From JAAYCI01 sp964369525 (lineage in GTDB: Bacteria > Bacillota > Clostridia > Oscillospirales > Ruminococcaceae), in NCBI GenBank assembly GCA_964369525.1, contig CAYJEW010000067.1, forward strand, positions 1 through 7,344: a stretch of 7,344 bases of DNA. The letters run 5' to 3'. The number at the start of each line of letters is the position of its first letter. Positions within the stretch are counted from its first letter, which is position 1. The translations under genes were made by a program, and so were the position numbers. Below the pieces are notes generated by a model, which was given only the letters and a program-made list of their open reading frames with translations, had not been told where the DNA came from and searched no databases. Of this stretch, positions 1 through 5,290 are shown one piece after another.

Positions 1-819
1 GCCGCACATTCAACCGACACAGAAGACAGCTATCTTTCCAACTATACCCCCACCAAAAAAACCACATTCAACATTGGGCGTGCGTTCAAAATAAAAGGTG
101 AATGGCGCCTGCTGGACAACCCCGATATATTCCATGCGTACATGCCGGTAGACAGCCTGCTGAATTTATGCCGCAAAAAAGGTGTTACCGTTACTCAGTA
201 TTTAACGGCGCAGATAGCCTACGCTATCTACACAAACCAAGCCGGAGGGCATGCACCACGCCATCCGATAAATATATTTGTGCCGGTAAATCTGCGCAAT
301 CTTTTTGAATCCACCACCACCCTAAACTTTTTTTCAAACATTTACATATCCATGCCAATGCAGGGCGGTAGCTGGAGTTTTGAAGACGTTTTGGCCGAAA
401 CAAAGCGCCAGTTTGAAGAAAAGCTCACCCCGGAGGCCATGCTACAGCGCATAAGCTATACCGTAAGCAGCGAGTACAATCCATTTATCAGGGCAGTGCC
501 ATTACCGATAAAAAGTATTGTGCTGCGTGCAATATTTAAGCAGTCGGCAAAATCTAGCACCACGGTGTTTTCCAACATAGGGCCTATTGATTTGCCCGAC
601 ATTTTTATGCCGTATGTGCAGGGGGCGGCGTTTATGCTAAGCTGCGTGCCACGCGAGCCATTTAAAACAGCGGTGTGCACCAGCAATGGCCTTGTTACTC
701 TAACATTTACCTGCAAGATGGACGACGCAAAGCTACCAAAAGCAATTATCCGCCGCCTTGCAAACGAAGGGGTTCCTATTACGGTGCAAACGAATGGAGT
801 TAGTGATGAAACATTGTGA
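1..819 (+). CDS. Condensation-domain-like acyltransferase (alcohol acetyltransferase type), 3' part only
   Basis: The frame is open from the first base, so this is the C-terminal 272 residues of a longer protein whose start lies outside the window. The fragment resembles the second half of CoA-dependent acyltransferases of the condensation/wax-ester-synthase/alcohol acetyltransferase superfamily. It has a VPVNLR segment (fragment residues 94-99), like the PVDLR/NLR strand of that fold, and SNIGPID (191-197), like the conserved SN-x-GP loop near the active-site tunnel. The catalytic HHxxxD motif would be in the missing N-terminal half, so activity cannot be judged. Such enzymes move an acyl group from a thioester to an alcohol or amine; the substrate is unknown. 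The stop overlaps the next gene by 14 bases, which implies translational coupling with the zinc-ribbon membrane protein. Family placement is from motif memory, so moderately sure; the coding call is firm. Confidence 0.72.
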   Translation, partial: AAHSTDTEDSYLSNYTPTKKTTFNIGRAFKIKGEWRLLDNPDIFHAYMPVDSLLNLCRKKGVTVTQYLTAQIAYAIYTNQAGGHAPRHPINIFVPVNLRNLFESTTTLNFFSNIYISMPMQGGSWSFEDVLAETKRQFEEKLTPEAMLQRISYTVSSEYNPFIRAVPLPIKSIVLRAIFKQSAKSSTTVFSNIGPIDLPDIFMPYVQGAAFMLSCVPREPFKTAVCTSNGLVTLTFTCKMDDAKLPKAIIRRLANEGVPITVQTNGVSDETL

Positions 820-1483
820 CAGTTGCCATGTTGATATTGCAGACCAAACCGCATTTTGCCCGCTTTGCGGCGATGTGCTTGTGGGGGCGCAAGCGTCGGA
901 TTTATTTGTGCCCAACAACCCCTACCCCAACCTTACCGAGGTTACACGCCAGTACAATCTTGTGTATCGCATACTGCTGTTTGCCTCGCTACTTGGGGGT
1001 AGTGTATCGGTTTTAGTAAATCTTTTGGTATCGGTTGAGATTTTGTGGAGCCTTATTGTGGTGGCGGCCCTTTTGTATTTATGGATTACCGTGCCGCCGC
1101 TACTGCGTAGAGGAGTAGACTATGCGCGGCATATTGTGCTGCAAACGGTGCTTACATCTTTTCTTGTTGCCGCACTGGACATTATTATTGGCTGGCGCGC
1201 CTGGAGCGTAAACTACGTTGTACCCGGATTGTTTTGCGCCGGCATAATAACCATTACCATTGTGGCTGCATTCAACTACACAAACCTTGCACAGTATGTG
1301 CTTTATCAGGTAATGCTGGGGGTTTTTGGGTTTATTCCGCTTTTGCTGTACCTGCTGGGAATATCCACCAGCTTTGTGGTTTCGCTAATTTCGGCGGCGC
1401 TGGCGCTGGCCAGCATTTTGCTCACGTTTATATTTGGCGACCGTTCGCTAAAAAGCGAATTCAAACGGCGATTCCATTTGTGA
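806..1483 (+). CDS. Zinc-ribbon, six-TM membrane protein (DUF6320-like)
   Basis: A 225-residue protein with two parts. Residues 4-21 form a zinc ribbon with two CxxC knuckles (C4/C7 and C18/C21). After a short polar linker come about six hydrophobic segments (roughly 53-75, 78-98, 110-130, 135-156, 163-185, 188-210) and a basic tail (KSEFKRRF), expected to be cytosolic by the positive-inside rule. The start at 806 is chosen because GGAG at 796-799 sits 6 bases upstream and the zinc ribbon then begins at once; an in-frame ATG at 758 lies deep inside the previous gene and lacks a site. The gene overlaps the acyltransferase by 14 bases. From memory, a condensation-type acyltransferase followed by a zinc-ribbon/multi-TM protein (DUF6320) recurs in Clostridia, which suggests a functional pair. 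A membrane anchor or partner for the acyltransferase is inference; no transport or catalytic motif is seen. Confidence 0.8.
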   Translation: MKHCDSCHVDIADQTAFCPLCGDVLVGAQASDLFVPNNPYPNLTEVTRQYNLVYRILLFASLLGGSVSVLVNLLVSVEILWSLIVVAALLYLWITVPPLLRRGVDYARHIVLQTVLTSFLVAALDIIIGWRAWSVNYVVPGLFCAGIITITIVAAFNYTNLAQYVLYQVMLGVFGFIPLLLYLLGISTSFVVSLISAALALASILLTFIFGDRSLKSEFKRRFHL

Positions 1484-1576
1484 TTTATTTTGCACCAGCA
1501 CCACCTTAGCTTTTAACACACCCTTTGCAAGTTAAACACAAGCTTTACAAACTTTTGGGGTATTATATAGAAAAGC

Positions 1577-1584
1577 TAAGGAGG
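1577..1584 (+). promoter_or_regulatory. Strong Shine-Dalgarno site of the 39-aa small protein
   Basis: TAAGGAGG is a near-perfect anti-SD match, 9 bases before ATG 1594. It decides the start: the same frame opens at ATG 1525 but nothing resembling a site precedes that codon. Short AAGC/GCTT arms (1573-1576/1584-1587) could place the site in a small loop, but this is weak. Confidence 0.7.
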
Positions 1585-1593
1585 CTTAAGGAT

Positions 1594-1713
1594 ATGACTA
1601 TTATAATCAATCTACTACTTGGAAGCGCTATGACATATATTTTTTACAGGCACATGAAGCAATTTCAGCCTGCTTTGGCTGCCCAAAGCAGGCAAGGTAG
1701 CGCGCATAGATAA
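1594..1713 (+). CDS. Small single-TM protein, 39 aa, unknown function
   Basis: A short reading frame of 39 codons plus TAA. The product starts MTIIINLLLGSAMTYIFYR: a hydrophobic stretch at residues 2-18 that could cross the membrane once, then a polar, basic tail ending QGSAHR. The case for a real gene is the full-strength Shine-Dalgarno (TAAGGAGG, 9-base spacing), the TM-plus-charged-tail layout, and a terminator (1741-1773) shortly after the stop. No clear terminator separates it from the gene ending at 1483, so it may be the last gene of that operon. An A+T stretch at 1561-1569 could be a -10 box but has no convincing -35. I recognise no family. It could be a small membrane-protein partner, a type I toxin-like peptide or a chance frame. 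The 3' third of the coding sequence contains a perfect 11-bp hairpin, which is unusual. Confidence 0.5.
   Translation: MTIIINLLLGSAMTYIFYRHMKQFQPALAAQSRQGSAHR
1668..1693 (+). repeat. Perfect 11-bp inverted repeat inside the small gene
   Basis: GCCTGCTTTGG (1668-1678) and CCAAAGCAGGC (1683-1693) are exact reverse complements around the tetraloop CTGC. No T tract follows, so it is not a standard intrinsic terminator. It could be an mRNA 3' structure, a protein-binding palindrome, or by itself a reason to doubt the small reading frame. Confidence 0.6.
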
Positions 1714-1740
1714 AACCGCTTGGCGTGGATGATTTAAAAA

Positions 1741-1773
1741 CGGAGATGTGATTTTTCACATCTCCGTTTTTTT
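1741..1773. terminator. Bidirectional intrinsic terminator between convergent transcripts
   Basis: CGGAGATGTGA (1741-1751) and TCACATCTCCG (1756-1766) form an exact 11-bp stem with a TTTT loop. On the plus strand seven Ts follow (1767-1773); on the minus strand the five As at 1736-1740 read as Ts. It can end the small-gene transcript from the left and the ABC operon from the right. On the minus strand the permease's last codons and TGA lie within the stem. Confidence 0.88.
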
Positions 1774-2367
1774 GATTTTTACAGCAATAGCTACTGAAGC
1801 AATATTTGCAACGACTACAAGACCTATTAAGACCATCAAAGGAATACCCGTTATATTAGTTAGGATTTGGGATATGTCATCGGGATTTGCAGCGCTTAAG
1901 ATAGGCCCACTTGCGCTTACAAGTACCACCGTTGCTATAAAAACAAAGCGGCCCTTCTCGCTGCCGAATTTAAAAAGCAACGGCAGGTTTATTGCAACAA
2001 AGATTAGCGCACCCACAACCGAAAAGCCAACTATTTGAAGCGTATTATAATCGCCGCCAATTTCAAACACTCTGCTAATTAGCCGCCCCAGCAGAGCCAT
2101 CCCAGCCGTAGCAGCAACGCCTAAATAGCTAAGAAGATATTTGCTAAAAACAAGCTCGAATTTTGAATACGGCATCATTGCCGACAACTCGTTCCATTTA
2201 GAGCGCTCATCATACGCAATTGCTGTCATCGACAATGCCGCAGCTAACAAAATAGCAAAGCTAAGCATTGTTCCGCCTGTTGCAAGTGGTAAAAATAAAA
2301 TTAGGAACAAGAATATTCGTAACTGTTTTGTGATTACCATAAAATCTTTTACTAATAAAGCTTTCAT
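1756..2367 (-). CDS. ABC-2 type transporter permease
   Basis: A 203-residue integral membrane protein, the channel half of the ABC exporter whose ATPase is encoded just upstream. The N-terminus (MKALLVKDFMVITKQ) and the cytosolic segment after the second TM, with a YDERSKW start (residues 52-58) and PYSKFELVFSKY (66-77), are typical of the ABC2_membrane_5 family found beside YtrA-type GntR regulators. Hydrophobic segments fall near 17-29, 33-52, 77-98, 109-131, 139-158 and 174-196, giving six TMs. Its ATG directly follows the ATPase stop with no base between, and its ribosome site (AAAGGAG) lies inside the end of the ATPase gene, so the two are translationally coupled. Substrate unknown; relatives are linked to cell-envelope or antimicrobial-peptide stress, but nothing here shows a substrate. 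The stop codon is embedded in the terminator stem. Confidence 0.88.
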   Translation of the reverse strand: MKALLVKDFMVITKQLRIFLFLILFLPLATGGTMLSFAILLAAALSMTAIAYDERSKWNELSAMMPYSKFELVFSKYLLSYLGVAATAGMALLGRLISRVFEIGGDYNTLQIVGFSVVGALIFVAINLPLLFKFGSEKGRFVFIATVVLVSASGPILSAANPDDISQILTNITGIPLMVLIGLVVVANIASVAIAVKIKKTEM

Positions 2368-3213
2368 TTACCCCATCTCCTTTCCCATAAATAGGATAAT
2401 ATCTTCAAGGCTTGTATGCTCAAACTGGAATGATGAGTTTATTTTTTCTTTTTCAACCAGCACTTCATACCCAAACCCTGTTTTCTTTTTGCGTATAATC
2501 GCTTCTTTCGGCAGGTCTTCCAGCTGATTTTCCGGCAGCTTTACTATTCTGTAGCTCTGCATCAGGTGGTCTTTTTCTTCGGTTAAAACCAGCTCGCCAT
2601 TACGAATAAACGTAATGTAGTCGCAGATTTTTTCAAGGTCGCTCACAATATGCGAAGAGAGCAAAACCGAGCAATTTTCATCCCTTGTAAAGTTATTGAA
2701 AACATTCAAAATTTCGTCTCGCACCGTTATGTCTAGCCCGCTTGTGGCTTCGTCTAGTATAAGCAGCTTTGCCGAATGAGAAAGCGCAACGCTTATTGCC
2801 AGCTTCATCTTCATTCCTCTTGAATAGTCTTTGAATTTTTGGTTGAGCGGAAGTGAGAATTTTTCTAAATAGACATTGTAGGTTTCTTCACTCCAGTTTT
2901 TGTATGTTTGCTGCATAATTGCGCTAATATTTTTTGCGGTAAGTAGCTCAGGAAAATACGCTTCGTCAAGCACAACGCCAACATCTTGCTTAACATCGAT
3001 AAATTCTTTTGATAAATTAGATTTGCCCAAAACCATCACATCGCCACTATCTGCTTTAACAGCATTCATGATAAGCTTGATTATTGTACTTTTCCCTGCC
3101 CCGTTTTCGCCTACAAGCCCCATAATAGTACCGCTTGGCAGTGTGAAATTTATATTGTTCAGCTTAAAGTCCTTAAACGTTTTGGAAAGGTTTTTCACTT
3201 TTATGCTGTTCAT
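2368..3213 (-). CDS. ABC transporter ATP-binding protein
   Basis: A 281-residue ATPase that powers the adjacent permease at the cytosolic membrane face. Motifs are in order: Walker A GENGAGKST (35-43), a Q-loop region reading VVLDEAYFPEL (80-90), signature SRGMK (131-135, a degenerate LSGGQ), Walker B LLILDE (150-155), D-loop SGLD (158-161) and H-loop His188. Residues from about 210 form a C-terminal extension usual for CcmA/YtrB-like exporters. The canonical Q-loop glutamine is not seen and acidic D83/E84 occupy that place; I recall this from other exporters of this group, so it need not mean inactivity. The start is supported by AAAGGAG at 3221-3227. The gene begins one base after the gntR stop. 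It is transcribed from the palindrome-overlapped promoter ahead of gntR. Confidence 0.93.
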   Translation of the reverse strand: MNSIKVKNLSKTFKDFKLNNINFTLPSGTIMGLVGENGAGKSTIIKLIMNAVKADSGDVMVLGKSNLSKEFIDVKQDVGVVLDEAYFPELLTAKNISAIMQQTYKNWSEETYNVYLEKFSLPLNQKFKDYSRGMKMKLAISVALSHSAKLLILDEATSGLDITVRDEILNVFNNFTRDENCSVLLSSHIVSDLEKICDYITFIRNGELVLTEEKDHLMQSYRIVKLPENQLEDLPKEAIIRKKKTGFGYEVLVEKEKINSSFQFEHTSLEDIILFMGKEMG

Positions 3214-3214
3214 C

Positions 3215-3589
3215 TTACTTCTCCTTTGAAATAATTTTAAACATCTCTATTACATCGTTTAAAGAAAGACTACACGAGGGCGCTATCTTTAATATTTCTT
3301 GCATATATTCTTCAATTTCTCTCAGGTTGGCCTCGCGCAAAATCTCTGTGTTTTTTGCTGCAACAAACGAGCCTTTGCCTAAAACCGAATAGATATACCC
3401 GTCTTTTTCAAGCTCGTCGTAGGCTCTTTTAGTTGTGATAACGCTAATTCTTAAATCTTTTGCGAGGTTGCGAATAGAGGGCAGCAACTCGCCCTCTTTT
3501 AGCTGCGAGGATATAATGGCAGACTTTATCTGCCGATAAATTTGCTCATAAATCGGCTCATTATTTGCATTGCTAATAATTATGTTCAA
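3215..3589 (-). CDS. GntR-family regulator, YtrA subfamily
   Basis: A 124-residue DNA-binding repressor-type protein. Residues about 12-76 form the GntR winged helix-turn-helix: PIYEQIYRQIKSAI (helix 1), LPSIRNLAKDLRISVITTKRAYDELEKDGYI in shortened sense (36-66, recognition region and start of the wing) and GKGSFV (71-76, wing). Only about 45 residues follow, as in the YtrA subfamily, which lacks a large ligand domain. The start is a TTG at 3587-3589, preceded by AAGGAG with 7-base spacing; no suitable ATG is present. It is the first gene of a three-gene operon with an ABC ATPase and a permease, the arrangement in which YtrA proteins repress their own operon. The perfect palindrome across the -10 box upstream is the obvious binding site (inference). 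The inducing signal is unknown. Confidence 0.92.
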   Translation of the reverse strand: MNIIISNANNEPIYEQIYRQIKSAIISSQLKEGELLPSIRNLAKDLRISVITTKRAYDELEKDGYIYSVLGKGSFVAAKNTEILREANLREIEEYMQEILKIAPSCSLSLNDVIEMFKIISKEK

Positions 3590-3596
3590 TTTTTAT

Positions 3597-3602
3597 CTCC
3601 TT
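3597..3602 (-). promoter_or_regulatory. Ribosome binding site that fixes the TTG start of gntR
   Basis: On the minus strand this reads AAGGAG, seven bases ahead of the TTG at 3589. No ATG or GTG lies at a usable distance, so a TTG start is the best reading. A weak start codon behind a good site fits a repressor made at low level. Confidence 0.75.
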
Positions 3603-3605
3603 GCA

Positions 3606-3634
3606 ATAGTGTATATATACTATATATACACTAT
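3606..3634. promoter_or_regulatory. Perfect 29-bp palindrome, probable GntR/YtrA operator
   Basis: ATAGTGTATATATA (3606-3619) and TATATATACACTAT (3621-3634) are exact reverse complements around a single C at 3620. The palindrome covers most of the -10 box and the expected transcription start of the gntR operon, so a bound dimer would block initiation. Palindromic AGTGTA...TACACT-like sites are the expected type for YtrA-subfamily regulators. The palindrome is seen directly; its use by the adjacent gene product is inferred. Confidence 0.82.
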
Positions 3635-3658
3635 ACACTTACTGCACGTCAATGTCAA
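3630..3658 (-). promoter_or_regulatory. Sigma-A promoter of the gntR-ABC operon
   Basis: On the minus strand TTGACA (3658-3653) and TATAGT (3635-3630) are separated by exactly 17 bases. Transcription should start near 3623, inside the palindrome, giving a leader of about 34 bases to the TTG start. Confidence 0.82.
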
Positions 3659-3663
3659 GCGGC

Positions 3664-3714
3664 AAAAAAAACAAAACCATTAAGGCTAAGCTCGCCTTAA
3701 TGGTTTTGTTTTTT
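3664..3714 (-). terminator. Intrinsic terminator of glyS
   Basis: Arms 3666-3686 and 3694-3714 pair perfectly over 21 bp around the 7-base loop TAAGCTC. The outer part is A/T only; the core is CCATTAAGGC/GCCTTAATGG. Read on the minus strand it ends in eight Ts (complement of the A run 3664-3671). It begins 36 bases after the glyS stop and insulates the gntR promoter just beyond. Confidence 0.92.
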
Positions 3715-3750
3715 AATATAAATTAATTTAATAGGTGGATTTCGCCTTTA

Positions 3751-5136
3751 TCAGAACCTTACCTGCTCGGCCAGCCATGCGCTTACCTCGGCTATGGGCA
3801 TGCGAACCTGCTCCATTGTATCACGTGTGCGAACCGTTACGCAGCCGTCTTCTTCTGAGTCGAAGTCGTATGTAATGCAGAACGGTGTACCCACCTCGTC
3901 TTGGCGGCGATAGCGCTTGCCAATAGAGCCTGCGTCGTCAAAGTCTATCATAAAGTCGCGCGCAAGCTCTGCGTGTAGCTTTTCGGCTGCGGGGCTTAGC
4001 TTTTTGCTTAGCGGCAGCACCGCTGCTTTATATGGTGCAAGGAAAGGGTGTAGGCGCATAACAACACGCTTGTCTTCCTTGCCTGAGGCATCGGTGAGCA
4101 CCTCTTCGTCGTAGGCGTCTACCAAAAGGGCCAGCGCCATACGGTCGGCCCCGAGCGAGGGCTCTATAACATAAGGCACAAAATGCTCGCCGCTTTCGGG
4201 GTTAAAGTAGTCTTGGGTCTTGCCGCTATGCTCGTTATGGCGGCCAAGGTCGTAATCGGTGCGGTCGGCTATGCCCCAAAGCTCGCCCCAGCCAAACGGG
4301 AACAGATATTCAATATCGCAGGTGGCTTTGGAGTAAAACGAAAGCTCGTCTGCGCCATGGTCGCGAAAGCGTAGGTTCTCTTTGGTTATACCAAGGCTGT
4401 ACAGCCAGTTTTGGCAAAACTCTTTCCAGTATGCAAACCACTCAAGGTCGGTGCCCGGCTCGCAGAAAAACTCGCACTCCATCTGCTCAAACTCACGGGT
4501 GCGGAATGTAAAATTGCCCGGGGTTATCTCGTTGCGGAACGCCTTGCCTATTTGGCACACGCCAAACGGAACTTTTTTGCGGGTGGTGCGCTGCACGGCC
4601 GCAAAGTTCGCAAATATGCCTTGAGCTGTTTCGGGGCGCAGGTATACTTCGTTTGCGCTGTCTTCGGTAACGCCCATAAATGTTTTAAACATCAGGTTGA
4701 ATTTACGTATGCTTGTAAAATCTTTCTCATCGCAGTTTGGGCAGGCAATTTGGTTATCGGCGATGTACTGCTCCATATCCTGATTGCTCATGGCTGCGGG
4801 GGCGCCGCCGTGTTCTTCAATTAGCGTATCGGCACGAAAGCGTGACTTACAGCTGCGGCAGTCCATCAGCGGGTCGGAAAATCCGCCCACATGCCCTGTG
4901 GCTACCCATACCTGCGGGTTCATCAAAATTGCGCTGTCCAGCCCTACGTTGGTGGGGCTTTCTTGCACAAATTTTTTCCACCATGCACGTTTTACGTTGT
5001 TTTTAAACTCTACGCCAAGCGGGCCGTAGTCCCACGTGTTTGCAAGGCCACCGTATATCTCGCTGCCAGGAAATATGTAGCCGCGGTTTCGGCAAAGTGC
5101 GGTGATTGTATCCATAGTTTTTTCGCTGTTATTCAT
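3751..5136 (-). CDS. glyS: Glycyl-tRNA synthetase, single-chain dimeric type
   Basis: A 461-residue class II aminoacyl-tRNA synthetase that charges tRNA-Gly with glycine using ATP in the cytosol. The N-terminus carries RGYIFPGSEIYGG and WDYGPLG (18-41), typical of the alpha-2 GlyRS. Two cysteine pairs (C93/C96 and C132/C135) form the zinc-binding insertion after GHVGGF (81-86). LRPETAQGIF (166-175), motif 2 around FRNEI and FRTREFEQME (200-220), and motif 3 EPSLGADR (325-332) complete the catalytic core. The C-terminal ~100 residues (about 358 on) are the anticodon-binding domain. Length matches the family. The start at 5136 is set by AAGGAGG four bases upstream; the frame extends 29 codons further to 5223, but that stretch overlaps the promoter and is not conserved-looking. 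Own promoter and terminator make it monocistronic. No T-box leader is seen; the leader is only about 50 bases. Confidence 0.97.
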   Translation of the reverse strand: MNNSEKTMDTITALCRNRGYIFPGSEIYGGLANTWDYGPLGVEFKNNVKRAWWKKFVQESPTNVGLDSAILMNPQVWVATGHVGGFSDPLMDCRSCKSRFRADTLIEEHGGAPAAMSNQDMEQYIADNQIACPNCDEKDFTSIRKFNLMFKTFMGVTEDSANEVYLRPETAQGIFANFAAVQRTTRKKVPFGVCQIGKAFRNEITPGNFTFRTREFEQMECEFFCEPGTDLEWFAYWKEFCQNWLYSLGITKENLRFRDHGADELSFYSKATCDIEYLFPFGWGELWGIADRTDYDLGRHNEHSGKTQDYFNPESGEHFVPYVIEPSLGADRMALALLVDAYDEEVLTDASGKEDKRVVMRLHPFLAPYKAAVLPLSKKLSPAAEKLHAELARDFMIDFDDAGSIGKRYRRQDEVGTPFCITYDFDSEEDGCVTVRTRDTMEQVRMPIAEVSAWLAEQVRF

Positions 5137-5140
5137 GTTT

Positions 5141-5147
5141 CCTCCTT
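5141..5147 (-). promoter_or_regulatory. Ribosome binding site fixing the glyS start
   Basis: AAGGAGG on the minus strand, four bases before ATG 5136. It excludes the longer in-frame start at 5223, whose ATG overlaps the -35 box. Confidence 0.85.
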
Positions 5148-5183
5148 GAGCAGTGGCTGTTAGGCTGTGCCGCCGCATATACA

Positions 5184-5200
5184 TTACTGTACTATAGTAA
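5184..5200. promoter_or_regulatory. Near-perfect palindrome over the glyS -10 box
   Basis: TTACTGTA (5184-5191) and TATAGTAA (5193-5200) are reverse complements except for one position, around C5192. The glyS -10 (5194-5199) lies inside. It could be an operator or a chance result of A/T-rich promoter sequence. Confidence 0.3.
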
Positions 5201-5223
5201 ATGTTGCAGGGTAAGGCTGTCAA
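5194..5223 (-). promoter_or_regulatory. Sigma-A promoter of glyS
   Basis: On the minus strand TTGACA (5223-5218), 18 bases, TACTAT (5199-5194). The start point should be near 5187, giving a leader of about 50 bases. Confidence 0.75.
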
Positions 5224-5227
5224 GCGG

Positions 5228-5256
5228 TTGACTATATATATACTATGACTTATGAT
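5228..5256 (+). promoter_or_regulatory. Sigma-A promoter of the MBL hydrolase gene
   Basis: TTGACT (5228-5233), exactly 17 bases, TATGAT (5251-5256). The start point should be near 5263, about 28 bases before the ATG. The -35 is only four bases from the divergent glyS -35. The spacer contains TATATATACTAT (5235-5246), also present in the gntR palindrome (3612-3623). Confidence 0.78.
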
Positions 5257-5290
5257 GATATATGAAAAAATTGAAAGAAGGATACTTTAA

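Noticed and set aside
456..854. Minus-strand frame of 132 codons
   Set aside because: It is antisense to the acyltransferase fragment and the following start, with no ribosome site and no recognisable motif.
1561..1569. TATTATATA as a -10 box for the small gene
   Set aside because: No -35 hexamer at 16-18 bases upstream; left as a remark only.
1525..1593. Longer start for the 39-aa small protein
   Set aside because: ATG 1525 has no ribosome site and the added residues cover the real Shine-Dalgarno region.
4411..4824. Plus-strand frame of 137 codons inside glyS
   Set aside because: A shadow of glyS, which has complete class II synthetase motifs on the other strand.
5137..5190. T-box or other riboswitch in the glyS leader
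   Set aside because: The leader is only about 50 bases, with no T-box core and no terminator before the start codon.
5137..5223. Longer glyS start giving 29 extra residues
   Set aside because: The extension overlaps the -35 and -10 of glyS and has no ribosome site, while ATG 5136 has AAGGAGG four bases upstream.
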